From the NCBI GenBank assembly GCA_945889445.1, contig CAMDBX010000021.1:1-47835 (forward strand): a stretch of DNA of 47,835 nt, given 5' to 3'. The notes under the pieces are model-generated. The model did not search any database, was not told where the DNA came from, and saw only the letters and a program-made list of their open reading frames with translations. The position numbers were made by a program, and so were the translations under genes. The stretch comes from Rhizobium sp. Q54. Its GTDB lineage: Bacteria; Pseudomonadota; Alphaproteobacteria; Rhizobiales; Aestuariivirgaceae. This document shows, in pieces, positions 1 through 9,134 of the stretch; within the stretch, counting starts at the first letter, position 1, and every line of letters begins with the position of its first letter.

Positions 1-76
<76 letters not shown>

Positions 77-121
77 GACCGGGGCTGGCTTAGCGCCCGG
101 GCTCTCCACAATCAAGCCAAC

Positions 122-156
122 AAAAAACCCCGTGCGATTTCTGAGGGCGCACGGGG
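122..156 (-). terminator. Rho-independent terminator with no gene directly before it
   Basis: Arms CCCCGTGCG and CGCACGGGG pair around an 11-base loop, and on the minus strand the stem is followed by six T residues. It would stop a transcript arriving from the right. The only gene there is lon, which already has its own terminator at 348-375. It may be the surviving terminator of a lost gene; hupB usually sits here (inference). Confidence 0.8.
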
Positions 157-347
157 CCGATGTGATTTGAGTAGTGCCAGAAACTAGCTCTGCGCTGTTG
201 CCGTCTCCTCGCTGCCGTTGCCACGCCCGGAACGCATTACGCTTGCTATGTGTCGGCGATTCGTAGGTAATTTCAAGCTTTGAAGATGGGCACAGGAACT
301 TTTGCCCAAACTTGCGGCAGTGCGTCTTCTGCTCGGTGCCGCGCACG
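157..347. other. Gene-free stretch between two terminators
   Basis: About 190 bases lie between the lon terminator and a second minus-strand terminator. I see no credible reading frame: the 64-codon minus-strand frame at 184-378 starts inside the lon terminator and resembles no family. HU/HupB residues expected after lon, such as a GFGTF-like segment, were not found. A small RNA or an eroded gene are possible, but nothing specific is visible. Confidence 0.4.
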
Positions 348-375
348 AAAAAGGGCCGCCCCGAAGGGCGGCCCT
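348..375 (-). terminator. lon terminator
   Basis: AGGGCCGCCC and GGGCGGCCCT form a perfect 10-bp stem with a CGAA tetraloop, followed on the minus strand by a run of five T residues. It lies 21 bases beyond the lon stop codon. Confidence 0.9.
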
Positions 376-396
376 CATGTCTTCGATGGCGGTGCC

Positions 397-2820
397 TCAG
401 TGGGCCCGAGCGGCGCTCTCGCCTGACCTTTCAGCGGCGGCTCGGGCTGCTGCTGCGGCTTCCTCTGCTGCCTCGTCCCAGGTGATCGGCTCCGGCATGC
501 GGGTCAGCGCATGCTTGAGGACGTCGTCCATGAGGGCGACCGGGATGATCTCCAGGCCCTTCTTCACGTTCTCCGGGATTTCCGTGAGATCCTTCACGTT
601 CTCCTCGGGGATCATGACGGTCTTGATGCCGGCGCGAAGTGCTGCGAGCAGCTTTTCCTTCAGACCGCCGATCGGCAGAACGCGGCCCCTGAGCGTGATC
701 TCGCCCGTCATCGCCACGTCCCTGCGAACGGGGATGCCGGTCATGACCGAGACGATGGCCGTGACCATGGCGATGCCGGCAGACGGGCCATCCTTCGGCG
801 TCGCACCTTCCGGCACGTGCACGTGGATGTCGCGCTTGTCGAACACCGGCGGCTTGACTCCGATGGTCGCGGCCCGCGAGCGGACGTAGGAGGAAGCAGC
901 CGAAATCGACTCCTTCATCACGTCGCGCAGGTTGCCGGTCACCGTCATCTTGCCCTTGCCCGGCATCATGAGCGCTTCGATCGTCAGGATCTCGCCACCC
1001 ACTTCCGTCCAGGCAAGACCGGTGACGACGCCGACCTGGTCCTCGTGCTCGGCTTCGCCATAGCGATACTTCGGCACGCCGAGATACTGCTCGACGACGT
1101 CGGGCGTCACGGTGATCTTCTTCTTGCCCTTGCTCGTCATCAGTTCCTTCACTGCCTTGCGGGCGAGTGAATTCACCTCACGCTCGAGGTTGCGCACACC
1201 GGCTTCCCGCGTGTAACGGCGGATCACCTCGTAGAGCGCTTCTTCCGTCACCTCGAACTCCTTGGCCTGAAGACCGTGGTGCTCGCTGGACTTCGGGATC
1301 AGGTGGCGACGCGCGATCTCGTACTTCTCTTCTTCCGTGTAGCCCGCAATCCGGATGATCTCCATGCGGTCGAGCAGGGCCGGCGGAATGTTGAGCGTGT
1401 TCGAGGTCGTCACGAACATCACGTTCGAAAGGTCGTATTCGACCTCGAGGTAATGATCCATGAAGGTCGCGTTCTGTTCCGGATCCAGCACCTCGAGAAG
1501 TGCTGCCGACGGATCGCCACGGAAGTCCATGCCCATCTTGTCGATCTCGTCGAGCAGGAAGAGCGGGTTGGACTTCTTCGCCTTCTTCATCGACTGGATG
1601 ACCTTGCCGGGCATCGAACCGATGTAGGTGCGGCGGTGACCACGGATCTCGGCCTCGTCACGCACGCCGCCAAGCGACATGCGGATGAACTCGCGTCCCG
1701 TGGCCTTGGCGATCGACTTGCCGAGCGAGGTCTTGCCGACGCCGGGCGGACCGACGAGGCACAGGATGGGCCCACGGAGCTTGTTGGTGCGGCTCTGCAC
1801 CGCGAGATACTCGAGGATGCGCTCCTTCACCTTGTCGAGGCCGAAGTGATCGGCATCGAGCACTTCCTCGGCGAACTTGAGGTCGTTCTTGACCTTGCTC
1901 TTCTGGCCCCACGGAATGCCGAGCAGCCAGTCGAGATAGTTGCGCACGACGGTGGCTTCTGCCGACATCGGGCTCATCTGGCGAAGCTTCTTGATCTCCG
2001 CGTCGGCGCGCTCGCGTGCCTCCTTGGAGAGCTTGGTCTTCTTGATGCGGCCCTCGAGCTCGTCGATCTCGTTCTTCTCGTCGCCGTCGCCCAACTCCTT
2101 CTGAATGGCCTTCATCTGCTCATTCAGATAGTATTCGCGCTGGGTCTTCTCCATCTGGCGCTTGACTCTGCTGCGGATGCGCTTCTCGACCTGGAGAACG
2201 GAGATCTCGCCTTCCATCAGCGCATAGACCTTCTCCAGCCGTTGCGCGACGGAGGTCATCTCGAGAAGCTCCTGCTTCTCGACGATCTTGATGGCGAGGT
2301 GCGCGGCAATGGTGTCGGCGAGCTTCGAGGGATCGGTGATCTGCCCAACCGATGCCAGCACTTCCTGCGGCACCTTCTTGTTCAGCTTCACATAGCTGTC
2401 GAACTGCGAGACGGCGGTGCGGGCCAGCGCCTCGGTCTCGGCAGTAGCGCCGTGGTCGGAGGGCAGCACCTCAACTTCCGCCTCGAAGAATTCGGTACGG
2501 TCGGAGAAGCCGTGCACGCGCGCGCGGTCGGAGCCTTCGACGAGCACCTTCACGGTGCCGTCGGGCAGCTTCAGCAACTGCAGCACCTGCGCCAGGGTTC
2601 CCACTTCGAACACGGCATCGGACGCCGGATCATCATCGGCGGGGTTCTTCTGTGCGACGAGCAGGATGCGCTTGTCTTCGCGCATCACCTCTTCCAGCGC
2701 CTTGATCGACTTTTCACGCCCCACGAAGAGCGGAACGATCATGTGCGGGAAGACGACGATGTCGCGGAGCGGCAGGACCGGGATCGTCTCAAAGCTTCCT
2801 GCGGGGGTCGTGTTGCTCAT
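397..2820 (-). CDS. lon: ATP-dependent Lon protease
   Basis: Cytoplasmic AAA+ serine protease that degrades misfolded and regulatory proteins. 807 residues, normal for LonA. Order: N-terminal substrate-binding domain (about 15-210), AAA+ module with Walker [10 protein letters not shown] near residue 360 and Walker [12 protein letters not shown], then the protease domain with catalytic Ser in [11 protein letters not shown] (near 678) and Lys in [10 protein letters not shown] (near 720), the Lon Ser-Lys dyad. An ATG five codons upstream is open, but the start at 2820 is preceded by AAGGAAG at the right spacing, so I prefer MSNTTP. Its neighbours clpX, clpP and tig on the same strand form the usual alphaproteobacterial quality-control block. 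Its own terminator follows. hupB, the usual next gene, is absent. Confidence 0.97.
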   Translation of the reverse strand: MSNTTPAGSFETIPVLPLRDIVVFPHMIVPLFVGREKSIKALEEVMREDKRILLVAQKNPADDDPASDAVFEVGTLAQVLQLLKLPDGTVKVLVEGSDRARVHGFSDRTEFFEAEVEVLPSDHGATAETEALARTAVSQFDSYVKLNKKVPQEVLASVGQITDPSKLADTIAAHLAIKIVEKQELLEMTSVAQRLEKVYALMEGEISVLQVEKRIRSRVKRQMEKTQREYYLNEQMKAIQKELGDGDEKNEIDELEGRIKKTKLSKEARERADAEIKKLRQMSPMSAEATVVRNYLDWLLGIPWGQKSKVKNDLKFAEEVLDADHFGLDKVKERILEYLAVQSRTNKLRGPILCLVGPPGVGKTSLGKSIAKATGREFIRMSLGGVRDEAEIRGHRRTYIGSMPGKVIQSMKKAKKSNPLFLLDEIDKMGMDFRGDPSAALLEVLDPEQNATFMDHYLEVEYDLSNVMFVTTSNTLNIPPALLDRMEIIRIAGYTEEEKYEIARRHLIPKSSEHHGLQAKEFEVTEEALYEVIRRYTREAGVRNLEREVNSLARKAVKELMTSKGKKKITVTPDVVEQYLGVPKYRYGEAEHEDQVGVVTGLAWTEVGGEILTIEALMMPGKGKMTVTGNLRDVMKESISAASSYVRSRAATIGVKPPVFDKRDIHVHVPEGATPKDGPSAGIAMVTAIVSVMTGIPVRRDVAMTGEITLRGRVLPIGGLKEKLLAALRAGIKTVMIPEENVKDLTEIPENVKKGLEIIPVALMDDVLKHALTRMPEPITWDEAAEEAAAAARAAAERSGESAARAH

Positions 2821-3115
2821 ACTACTTCCTTTCATGGGCCGCCGGCTGCGTCTGGCGCGAGAATGCCGCCAAACAAGGGCGCCCGGGTTCTTGGCCGTTG
2901 AGCCGCAAATCAGTGAATCATGTACATCTTACGCACAAATCACCTCGAAGAGCAGCCTCAGCGTTGGGGGACATGTGGAGAGTGCATGCGGAAATTTCAA
3001 TGCACTCGGCAGAGGTTCCGTTCACCCTCTTGTCGCCTTCGCCGGGCGTGACCCGGCGATCCTTTTTCGGCGCCGAAGGATGCCCGGATCAAGCCCCGCG
3101 ATGGTGAGGAACCAA
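2821..3115. other. lon upstream region, no gene
   Basis: The 348-base gap between lon and clpX holds no convincing reading frame. It must contain the lon promoter, but I could not pick a clear heat-shock or sigma-70 box. The part at 3040-3105 has GC-rich fragments (CCGGGCGTGACCCGG, GGCGCCGAAGGATGCCCGG) resembling decayed intergenic palindromes common in alphaproteobacteria. Confidence 0.4.
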
Positions 3116-3116
3116 C

Positions 3117-3144
3117 AGAAATGGCCGGGCGCAACCCCGGCCAT
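3117..3144 (-). terminator. clpX terminator
   Basis: ATGGCCGGG and CCCGGCCAT pair as a 9-bp stem with a 6-base loop. On the minus strand only a short T tract (TTTCTG) follows, so it is a moderate terminator. It lies 25 bases beyond the clpX stop. Confidence 0.65.
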
Positions 3145-3168
3145 TCCTTAAGCTTGTAGACGGCAGCC

Positions 3169-4437
3169 TCAGGCGGAAACGGTTGCCTTGCCAGCCTGTT
3201 TGTCGGCGTAGATCAGCAACGGCTTGGCCGTTCCGTCCACCACGTCCTTCGAAATCACAACTTCCTCGACACCCGTCATCGCGGGCAGGTCGAACATTGT
3301 TTCGAGCAGGATCGACTCCATGATGGAGCGCAGCCCACGGGCACCCGTCTTGCGCTCGATGGCGCGGCGGGAAATGGCGGACATCGCCTCGTCCGGGAAG
3401 GTGAGCTTCACGCCCTCCATCTCGAACAGACGCTGGTACTGCTTCACGATTGCGTTCTTGGGCTCGACCAGGATCTGCACGAGTGCGGTCTCGTCGAGGT
3501 CTTCGAGAGTCGCCACCACGGGCAGACGGCCAACGAACTCAGGGATCAGACCGAACTTGAGCAGGTCTTCCGGCTCGAGCTCGCGCAGCACGGCACCCGT
3601 GCGGCGGTCCTCGTTGGAGCGGATTTCCGCGCCGAAGCCGAGGCCCGAACCCTTGGAGCGCTGGTTGATGATGCGCTCGAGGCCGGCAAAGGCGCCGCCG
3701 CAGATGAACAGGATGTTCGTCGTGTCCACCTGCAGGAATTCCTGCTGCGGATGCTTGCGGCCGCCCTGCGGCGGCACGGAGGCAACCGTGCCTTCCATGA
3801 TCTTGAGCAGCGCCTGCTGGACGCCCTCGCCCGACACGTCACGCGTGATGGACGGGTTGTCCGACTTGCGGCTGATCTTGTCCACTTCGTCGATGTAGAC
3901 GATCCCGCGCTGGGCCCGCTCGACGTTGTAGTCGGCCGACTGCAGCAGCTTGAGGATGATGTTCTCGACGTCCTCGCCCACGTAACCGGCTTCGGTCAGG
4001 GTCGTGGCGTCCGCCATGGTGAAGGGAACATCCAGGATGCGGGCCAGCGTCTGGGCCAGCAGCGTCTTGCCGGAACCCGTGGGGCCGACCAGCAGGATGT
4101 TCGACTTCGCCAGTTCCACGTCGTTGTTCTTCTGGGCGTGGTTCAGGCGCTTGTAATGATTGTGGACCGCCACCGAGAGCACCTTCTTGGCGTGCTCCTG
4201 GCCGATGACGTAGTCGTCCAGCACCTTGCGGATCTCGTGCGGGGTGGGCACGCCGTCCTTGGATTTCGTCAGCGAGGTCTTGTTCTCCTCGCGGATGATG
4301 TCCATGCACAATTCGACGCATTCATCGCAGATGAACACGGTCGGGCCCGCAATCAGCTTGCGAACCTCGTGCTGGCTCTTGCCGCAGAAGGAGCAGTACA
4401 AGGTGTTCTTGCTGTCGCTCCCCGTTGCCTTACTCAT
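3169..4437 (-). CDS. clpX: ATP-dependent Clp protease ATP-binding subunit ClpX
   Basis: AAA+ unfoldase that selects substrates and feeds them to ClpP. 422 residues, standard length. The N-terminal zinc domain shows the four cysteines YCSFC...ICDEC (about 13-41). The AAA+ core has Walker A GPTGSGKT (about 117-124), the pore loop GYVGEDVEN, Walker [11 protein letters not shown] and the sensor 2 segment GARGLRS. The start is fixed by AAGGAG seven bases before the ATG. clpP lies upstream on the same strand with a 194-base gap, so clpX probably has its own promoter as well as read-through. In alphaproteobacteria ClpXP degrades CtrA and other cell-cycle proteins (family knowledge, not visible here). 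Confidence 0.97.
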   Translation of the reverse strand: MSKATGSDSKNTLYCSFCGKSQHEVRKLIAGPTVFICDECVELCMDIIREENKTSLTKSKDGVPTPHEIRKVLDDYVIGQEHAKKVLSVAVHNHYKRLNHAQKNNDVELAKSNILLVGPTGSGKTLLAQTLARILDVPFTMADATTLTEAGYVGEDVENIILKLLQSADYNVERAQRGIVYIDEVDKISRKSDNPSITRDVSGEGVQQALLKIMEGTVASVPPQGGRKHPQQEFLQVDTTNILFICGGAFAGLERIINQRSKGSGLGFGAEIRSNEDRRTGAVLRELEPEDLLKFGLIPEFVGRLPVVATLEDLDETALVQILVEPKNAIVKQYQRLFEMEGVKLTFPDEAMSAISRRAIERKTGARGLRSIMESILLETMFDLPAMTGVEEVVISKDVVDGTAKPLLIYADKQAGKATVSA

Positions 4438-4569
4438 TCCATCTCCTTGGACATGTGCTGCATGATACGCACGCAGTCTCTAACAAGACCTCACCGCTAT
4501 TGCCGCAGTTCGGTCGCAGGTATCCGGCGGACCGGTTCAAATCAGTAATTCAGCATGGGCGGACATGGT

Positions 4570-4586
4570 TAATCAAGAATTGATTA
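4570..4586. promoter_or_regulatory. 17-bp palindrome between clpP and clpX
   Basis: TAATCA and TGATTA are perfect 6-base arms around AGAAT, located 133 bases upstream of clpX in an otherwise gene-free spacer. A second small hairpin, CCACCGG/CCGGTGG at 4597-4618, is next to it. It could be an operator for clpX or part of the clpP 3' end. No regulator can be named. Confidence 0.3.
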
Positions 4587-4631
4587 CCCAACTGCCCCAC
4601 CGGCGCAATGTCCGGTGGAAAACTCAATGCC

Positions 4632-5261
4632 TTATTTCTCGACGGGCGCCGCCCGCTTTTCGATGACCTTGTCGATCAGGCCGAACGCGAGGGCAGCTTC
4701 GGCGGTGAAGAAATTGTCGCGCTCGAGGGCATCCTCTATGGTTTGGTAGTCGCGCCCGGTGTGATGGACGTAGATTTCGTTCAGCCGGCGCTTCAGGCTT
4801 TCCACTTCCTTGGCATGGATCAGGATGTCGGTGACCTGGCCCTGGTAACCGCCCGAGGGCTGGTGAACCATGATGCGGGCGTTGGGAAGCGCGAAACGCA
4901 TGTCCTTCGCGCCTGCCGTCAGCAGCAGCGAACCCATGGACGCCGCTTGCCCCATGACTGTGGTGGAAACCGGGCAGCGGATGAACTGCATGGTGTCGTA
5001 GATCGACATCCCGGAGGTGACAACACCGCCCGGGCTGTTGATATACATGGAGATTTCCTTCTTGGGGTTCTCCGCCTCGAGGAACAGCAACTGCATGCAG
5101 ATCGACGCCGCCACGTTATCGTCAATCGGTCCGGTGATGAAGATGATACGTTCGCGCAGCAGGCGGGACGGCAGGTCATATACGCGCTCGCCACGGCTCT
5201 CCTGCTGGATGACGGAGGGCCAGAAGGCGCCGGTGGTCAGGAATTCGACGGGATCGCGCAT
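4632..5261 (-). CDS. clpP: ATP-dependent Clp protease proteolytic subunit ClpP
   Basis: Self-compartmentalised serine peptidase; the tetradecamer works with ClpX or ClpA. Taking the ATG at 5261 gives 209 residues with the catalytic triad Ser108 (QAASMGS), His133 (MVHQPSGG) and Asp182 (ERDNFF), which matches E. coli ClpP spacing. The frame is open for 27 more codons upstream, but GAAGGAC precedes MRDPVEF and the upstream residues are unlike ClpP. It is transcribed with the same orientation as clpX and lon, and divergently from the PLP enzyme at 5439, with which it shares a 177-base promoter region. Confidence 0.97.
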   Translation of the reverse strand: MRDPVEFLTTGAFWPSVIQQESRGERVYDLPSRLLRERIIFITGPIDDNVAASICMQLLFLEAENPKKEISMYINSPGGVVTSGMSIYDTMQFIRCPVSTTVMGQAASMGSLLLTAGAKDMRFALPNARIMVHQPSGGYQGQVTDILIHAKEVESLKRRLNEIYVHHTGRDYQTIEDALERDNFFTAEAALAFGLIDKVIEKRAAPVEK

Positions 5262-5438
5262 GGATGTCCTTCGGAATGAATCGGGTTGTCTGTTGATCCT
5301 TAGATAGGTGAGCCTGCGGGAGGATGGAAGGGGCTTCCCCACCAGCGTTAATCACTGGTTGCGGCGAAGTCCCGCATTTGCAAGGGCTTGGCCTGCCATG
5401 CGAAAAGCGAACAACAGCACAGAGTGATCCGGAACCCG

Positions 5439-6446
5439 ATGACACGCCTCGCCCCCACCCTGCCCGCCGATACCCTGCCCGGCCACCGGCTTCGCCTGGA
5501 AAACGTGCTCCGGGCCGCCACCCTCATCGACCCGGTGTTCCTGAACTCACCCCAGTTCAACTGCGAACCGCTGAGCGAGACCCTGGGTTGCGCGCTCACC
5601 CTCAAGCTCGAAACCGCCAACCCCATCCGGTCCTTCAAGGGCCGGGGGGCGGGTTATCTGGTGGCCTCGCGCGCCGCCGATGGCAGACTTGCCGGCCGCC
5701 GCCTGGTGGGGGCCAGTGCCGGCAACTGGGGCCAGGCACTGGCCTATGCCTGCCGCAGCCTGGGAATTCCGCTCACCCTCTTCGCCGCCACCACCGCCAA
5801 CCCCCTGAAGGTGGCCCGCATGAAGGCGCTCGGCGCCGAGATGGTGCTGACCGGCCATGACTTCGACGCCGCCAAGCAAGCGGGCGAGGCCCATGCCCAG
5901 GCGACTGGCGGGCTGTGGGTGGCCGATGGCCTCGACCCGGAAGCCGCCGAGGGCGCGGCCACCATCGCGCTGGAGCTTCTGGCGGGACCCGGCAAGCCGG
6001 ATGTGCTCGCCGTGCCGCTAGGCAACGGCGCGCTGCTCACCGGCATCGCCCGCTGGGCCAAGGCCGCACACCCCGGCATCGAGGTGATCGGCGTCCAGGC
6101 CACGGGTGCCGACGCCATGGAGAAATCCTGGCGCACCGGCACGCTGCTGTTCCCGCCTTCCGTCGCCACCATTGCCGATGGCATCGGCGTCCGCGTGCCC
6201 ATCAAGGAAGCGGTCGATGACATGGACGGCATCGTCGATGACGTGCTGCTGGTGGAGGATGCCGACATCATCGTGGCGATGCGCCTGCTCTTCCACACCG
6301 CGGGCGTGCTGGCCGAACCCTCGGGCGCTGCGGGCGTCGCCGCCATCCAGTCCCATCCAGCACGCTTCAGAAACCGCAAGGTGGCCACCATCATCTGCGG
6401 CAGCAACCTCACGGATGAACAGGTCAAGTCCTGGATCGCTCCATAG
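5439..6446 (+). CDS. PLP-dependent threonine/serine dehydratase-like enzyme
   Basis: Fold-type II pyridoxal-phosphate enzyme, 335 residues. The PLP lysine sits in RSFKGRGAGY (near residue 54), the Asn loop is GASAGNWGQAL (near 80), the phosphate-binding loop reads PLGNGALLTG instead of the GGGG of IlvA, and the C-terminal cofactor segment is IICGSNL. It lacks the C-terminal ACT regulatory domain of biosynthetic IlvA, so it resembles catabolic dehydratases or threonine-synthase relatives; the substrate is not decidable. I start at MTRLAP; an upstream ATG at 5388 is open but adds a non-homologous stretch and neither start has a strong ribosome site. It sits alone among chaperone and protease genes transcribed the other way. 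Confidence 0.75.
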   Translation: MTRLAPTLPADTLPGHRLRLENVLRAATLIDPVFLNSPQFNCEPLSETLGCALTLKLETANPIRSFKGRGAGYLVASRAADGRLAGRRLVGASAGNWGQALAYACRSLGIPLTLFAATTANPLKVARMKALGAEMVLTGHDFDAAKQAGEAHAQATGGLWVADGLDPEAAEGAATIALELLAGPGKPDVLAVPLGNGALLTGIARWAKAAHPGIEVIGVQATGADAMEKSWRTGTLLFPPSVATIADGIGVRVPIKEAVDDMDGIVDDVLLVEDADIIVAMRLLFHTAGVLAEPSGAAGVAAIQSHPARFRNRKVATIICGSNLTDEQVKSWIAP

Positions 6447-6483
6447 ATTTTCACCCCGACACCTCCCTCACATCTCGTCACGA

Positions 6484-6510
6484 CAAAACGCCGGGAACAT
6501 GGCCCGGCGT
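6484..6510 (-). terminator. Terminator-like hairpin at the 3' junction
   Basis: ACGCCGGG and CCCGGCGT pair around a 7-base loop. Four T residues follow on the minus strand; the plus side has none. It lies 85 bases beyond the tig terminator, so it could be a back-up terminator for tig, or the 3' hairpin of the convergent dehydratase-like gene. Confidence 0.55.
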
Positions 6511-6593
6511 CTGAATACAATTTCGGAGAATGGCCGTTCTTAGCACGGCGAGCGCGCGCTGTCAAGGATTTTATTCCGATTCTGGACGTGAAA

Positions 6594-6623
6594 CGAAAAC
6601 GGCCGGGCGCAAGGCCCGGCCGT
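6594..6623 (-). terminator. tig terminator
   Basis: ACGGCCGGG and CCCGGCCGT form a 9-bp stem followed on the minus strand by TTTTCGTTTC, 25 bases after the tig stop codon. Confidence 0.8.
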
Positions 6624-6647
6624 AACGAATTCGCGCGGTTCGGGAGA

Positions 6648-8009
6648 TCAGGCCGAAGCCATCTCTTCCTCGTCCTCGACCATCTTCTGGAGTTCTTCCT
6701 TGGAGACGGTCTTTTCGTCCAGCTTGGCGGTGGCGACGATGGCATCGACAACCTTCTGCTCGAAGATCGGCCCACGCAGTTCCATCATCGCAGCCGGGTT
6801 GCGGCGGTAATAGTCGATGACCATCTTCTCCTGGCCGGGGAACTGGCGCATGCGGTTCATCAGCGCGTTCTGCAGCTCCTGCTCGGAAACGACCACGCCC
6901 TGCTTTTCGCCCATGCGGCCCAGCACCAGGCCAAGGCGCACGCGGCGCTCGGCGATGGCGCGGTATTCCTTGCGGGCGTCCTCTTCCGTGGTGCCCTCGT
7001 CGGCGAAGGACTTGCCCGAACGGGTCATTTCCCCCGTCAGCGCGTTCCAGATGCCGTTGAACTCGGCCTCCACCAGCTTCTCGGGAAGCTCGAAGGAATA
7101 GTCCTTGTCGAGCGCGTCGAGCACGTCGCGCTTCAGCTTCATGCCGCTCATCTGGGCGTACTCGGCGCCCATGCGCTCCTTGATCATGTCCTTGAGCTTG
7201 GCGAGGTCCTCGAAGCCCATCTTCTTGGCGAAGTCCTCGTCGATCTCGGCTTCCTTGGCGCCTTCGACCTTGGTCACCTTGGTGGCGAATTCAGCCGGCT
7301 TGCCGGCCAGCTCCGCAACGCCGTAGTCGGCGGGGAAGGACACCTTCACGGTGATCTCGTCACCGGCCTTGGCGCCGACCAGCTGGTCCTCGAAGCCGGG
7401 AATGAACTGGCCCGAGCCGATTTCGAGCGCCACGTCGTCCGCCGTGCCGCCATCGAAGGCGGCGCCGTCGATGGTGCCTACGAAGTTGATGGTCACGCGG
7501 TCGCCCGCAGTGGCGTTGTCGGTCTTTTCCTCGAAGTTCTTGGACTGCGAGGCGATGCGCTTCAGCGTCTCTTCGATCTCGCTGTCGGCCACCGGCACGA
7601 CGTGGCGGACGAGCGCCAGGCCCGAATGATCCTTCACGTCGAAATCGGGAATCACTTCAAGCGCCATGGTGAAGGAGAGGTCGCCCTTGCCGTCCATGAC
7701 GGCGGCGATCTCGGCCTCATCGGTCGGCAGCTTCACTTCCGGCTGGTAGGCCGGCTTCAGGTTCTTTTCCTCGAGCAGCTTCTTCGAGCGCGTGTCGACG
7801 GCGTCCTGCAGCACTTCGGCCATGGCCGAACGGCCATAGACGCGCTTGAGATGCGCCACCGGCACCTTGCCGGGGCGGAAGCCCTTGATGTTGGCCCGCT
7901 TGGACATGTCCGCCAGCTTGGCGTTCAGCTCAGTGCTGAGTTCGGCCTGGCCGACCACCACCTTGTATTCGCGCTTGAGGCCAGCGCTGAGCGTCTCGGT
8001 AACCTGCAT
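6648..8009 (-). CDS. tig: Trigger factor, ribosome-associated chaperone and peptidyl-prolyl isomerase
   Basis: Binds nascent chains at the ribosomal exit tunnel. 453 residues, typical. The N-terminal domain carries the ribosome-binding signature GFRPGKVP (about 43-50). The FKBP-type isomerase domain runs from GDRVTINFVG to the segment before TKVTKVEG (about 165-255), with GSGQFIPGFE at its centre. The C-terminal helical arms follow, ending in an acidic tail. The start MQVTETL has AGGAACG just upstream. tig placed ahead of clpP, clpX and lon is the usual alphaproteobacterial order, here interrupted by the oppositely oriented PLP enzyme. Confidence 0.97.
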   Translation of the reverse strand: MQVTETLSAGLKREYKVVVGQAELSTELNAKLADMSKRANIKGFRPGKVPVAHLKRVYGRSAMAEVLQDAVDTRSKKLLEEKNLKPAYQPEVKLPTDEAEIAAVMDGKGDLSFTMALEVIPDFDVKDHSGLALVRHVVPVADSEIEETLKRIASQSKNFEEKTDNATAGDRVTINFVGTIDGAAFDGGTADDVALEIGSGQFIPGFEDQLVGAKAGDEITVKVSFPADYGVAELAGKPAEFATKVTKVEGAKEAEIDEDFAKKMGFEDLAKLKDMIKERMGAEYAQMSGMKLKRDVLDALDKDYSFELPEKLVEAEFNGIWNALTGEMTRSGKSFADEGTTEEDARKEYRAIAERRVRLGLVLGRMGEKQGVVVSEQELQNALMNRMRQFPGQEKMVIDYYRRNPAAMMELRGPIFEQKVVDAIVATAKLDEKTVSKEELQKMVEDEEEMASA

Positions 8010-8068
8010 CGTTCCTGCTTCCGTCTAATCAATGGGCCAGTGGCACCGGATGAATCTCGGCTCGTGCT

Positions 8069-8153
8069 TGGTGCGGGCGGAGGGACTTGAACCCCCACGG
8101 GTTTCCCCACAGGAACCTAAATCCTGCGTGTCTGCCAATTTCACCACGCCCGC
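8069..8153 (-). tRNA. tRNA-Leu (anticodon UAG)
   Basis: 85-base minus-strand tRNA with the long variable arm expected of tRNA-Leu and an encoded CCA (8071-8069). The acceptor stem GCGGGCG pairs with CGCCCGC; the anticodon stem CAGGA/TCCTG holds loop TTTAGGT, anticodon TAG. It sits 59 bases before the tig start on the same strand. Confidence 0.95.
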
Positions 8154-8249
8154 GCACGAGCCAAAGGCCCGGGCCGTTGCAATGGGCGCGGTCTATAGCA
8201 GAGGGGTTTTCGGTATGCCAGTGAAGAAAGCACCCGCAATTGACCGCAA

Positions 8250-9134
8250 TCAGGCCCGCCTCACCGCCCTCGCCTGGGCCAGGGTGGTCAGCCCGATCCC
8301 TGCCGCCACCACGGATATTCCCGCCCACACCAGGGGCGGGTAGCGCTCGCCGAGGAAACTCACCCCCACCGCCACCCCGACGGCCGCCGCCACATAGCCG
8401 ATCTGCGAGAGGTAGGTGGGCCCGCCCACCGCCTGCAGGCGGAAGAACGTGAGGTACATGACGGTGGCGGCCACGACTTGCCCCGCCACGATGCCGGGAA
8501 TGGCGGCAAGCGGTGCCAGCAGGTCCAACCCGCCGAGTGCCCAGGCGAGGGCGAGCAGAGGCGGCACCGCGGCCAGATTGACAATGGCGCCAAGGCGCAT
8601 GGGGCCCGCCCCCGGGGGCCATGCAGCCGTCCGGTAGACGTTGCCCGCCCCCAGGAAGACCGGGATGAGCGCCGCGAGCAGCAGCCAGCGCGACTCCTCC
8701 GCGGCGAAACCGACGTGGCGTGCGATGATGATGGTCACCGCCCCGGCAAGCCCAACGGCGATCCCCAGAAGGCCCAGGGGGCTGGGTGGCCGTATCCTGA
8801 GGACCATGGAAAGGACGGCCGTCGTCACCGGCGAGGTGGCCACGAGGATCGCCGTCAAGCCGCTGCCGATGTGCGGGATCGCCGCGAAGGTCAGCGCCAG
8901 CGGTATGACATTGGAGATCACCGAGGAGACAACGGCATAGCGGAAGAGCCCGGACACCTTGCTAGAGGTCTCGAACAACAGCGCCGCCCCCCCCACCGCA
9001 ATCCCGGCGCCAAGGCAGATCACCGCCGCCCACAGTGCGGGGTTCACGCCGGCGGCAACCGCCAGCTTGCCCAACGGAAAATTGCAGCCGAAGGCCAGTC
9101 CGGTGACCAGCAGCAGAACAAGCGGCCGGTTCAT
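8250..9134 (-). CDS. DMT superfamily permease (EamA family)
   Basis: Inner-membrane transporter of the drug/metabolite superfamily with about ten hydrophobic segments arranged as two EamA repeats over 294 residues. The substrate is unknown; relatives export amino acids or metabolites. The start at 9134 lies in an ATGA overlap with the stop of the upstream NAD(P)HX repair gene, so the two are co-transcribed and probably translationally coupled. A longer frame to 9206 runs into that gene and is rejected. Only about 37% of similar genes in alphaproteobacteria could be guessed from such context; no functional link to nucleotide repair is apparent. Confidence 0.8.
   Translation of the reverse strand: MNRPLVLLLVTGLAFGCNFPLGKLAVAAGVNPALWAAVICLGAGIAVGGAALLFETSSKVSGLFRYAVVSSVISNVIPLALTFAAIPHIGSGLTAILVATSPVTTAVLSMVLRIRPPSPLGLLGIAVGLAGAVTIIIARHVGFAAEESRWLLLAALIPVFLGAGNVYRTAAWPPGAGPMRLGAIVNLAAVPPLLALAWALGGLDLLAPLAAIPGIVAGQVVAATVMYLTFFRLQAVGGPTYLSQIGYVAAAVGVAVGVSFLGERYPPLVWAGISVVAAGIGLTTLAQARAVRRA

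Noticed and set aside
184-378. 64-codon minus-strand frame after lon
   Set aside because: It begins inside the lon terminator stem, lacks a ribosome site and resembles no family; it is not HupB.
1276-2901. 541-codon plus-strand frame opposite lon
   Set aside because: Antisense to the conserved Lon protein; composition is typical of a shadow frame and no motif is visible.
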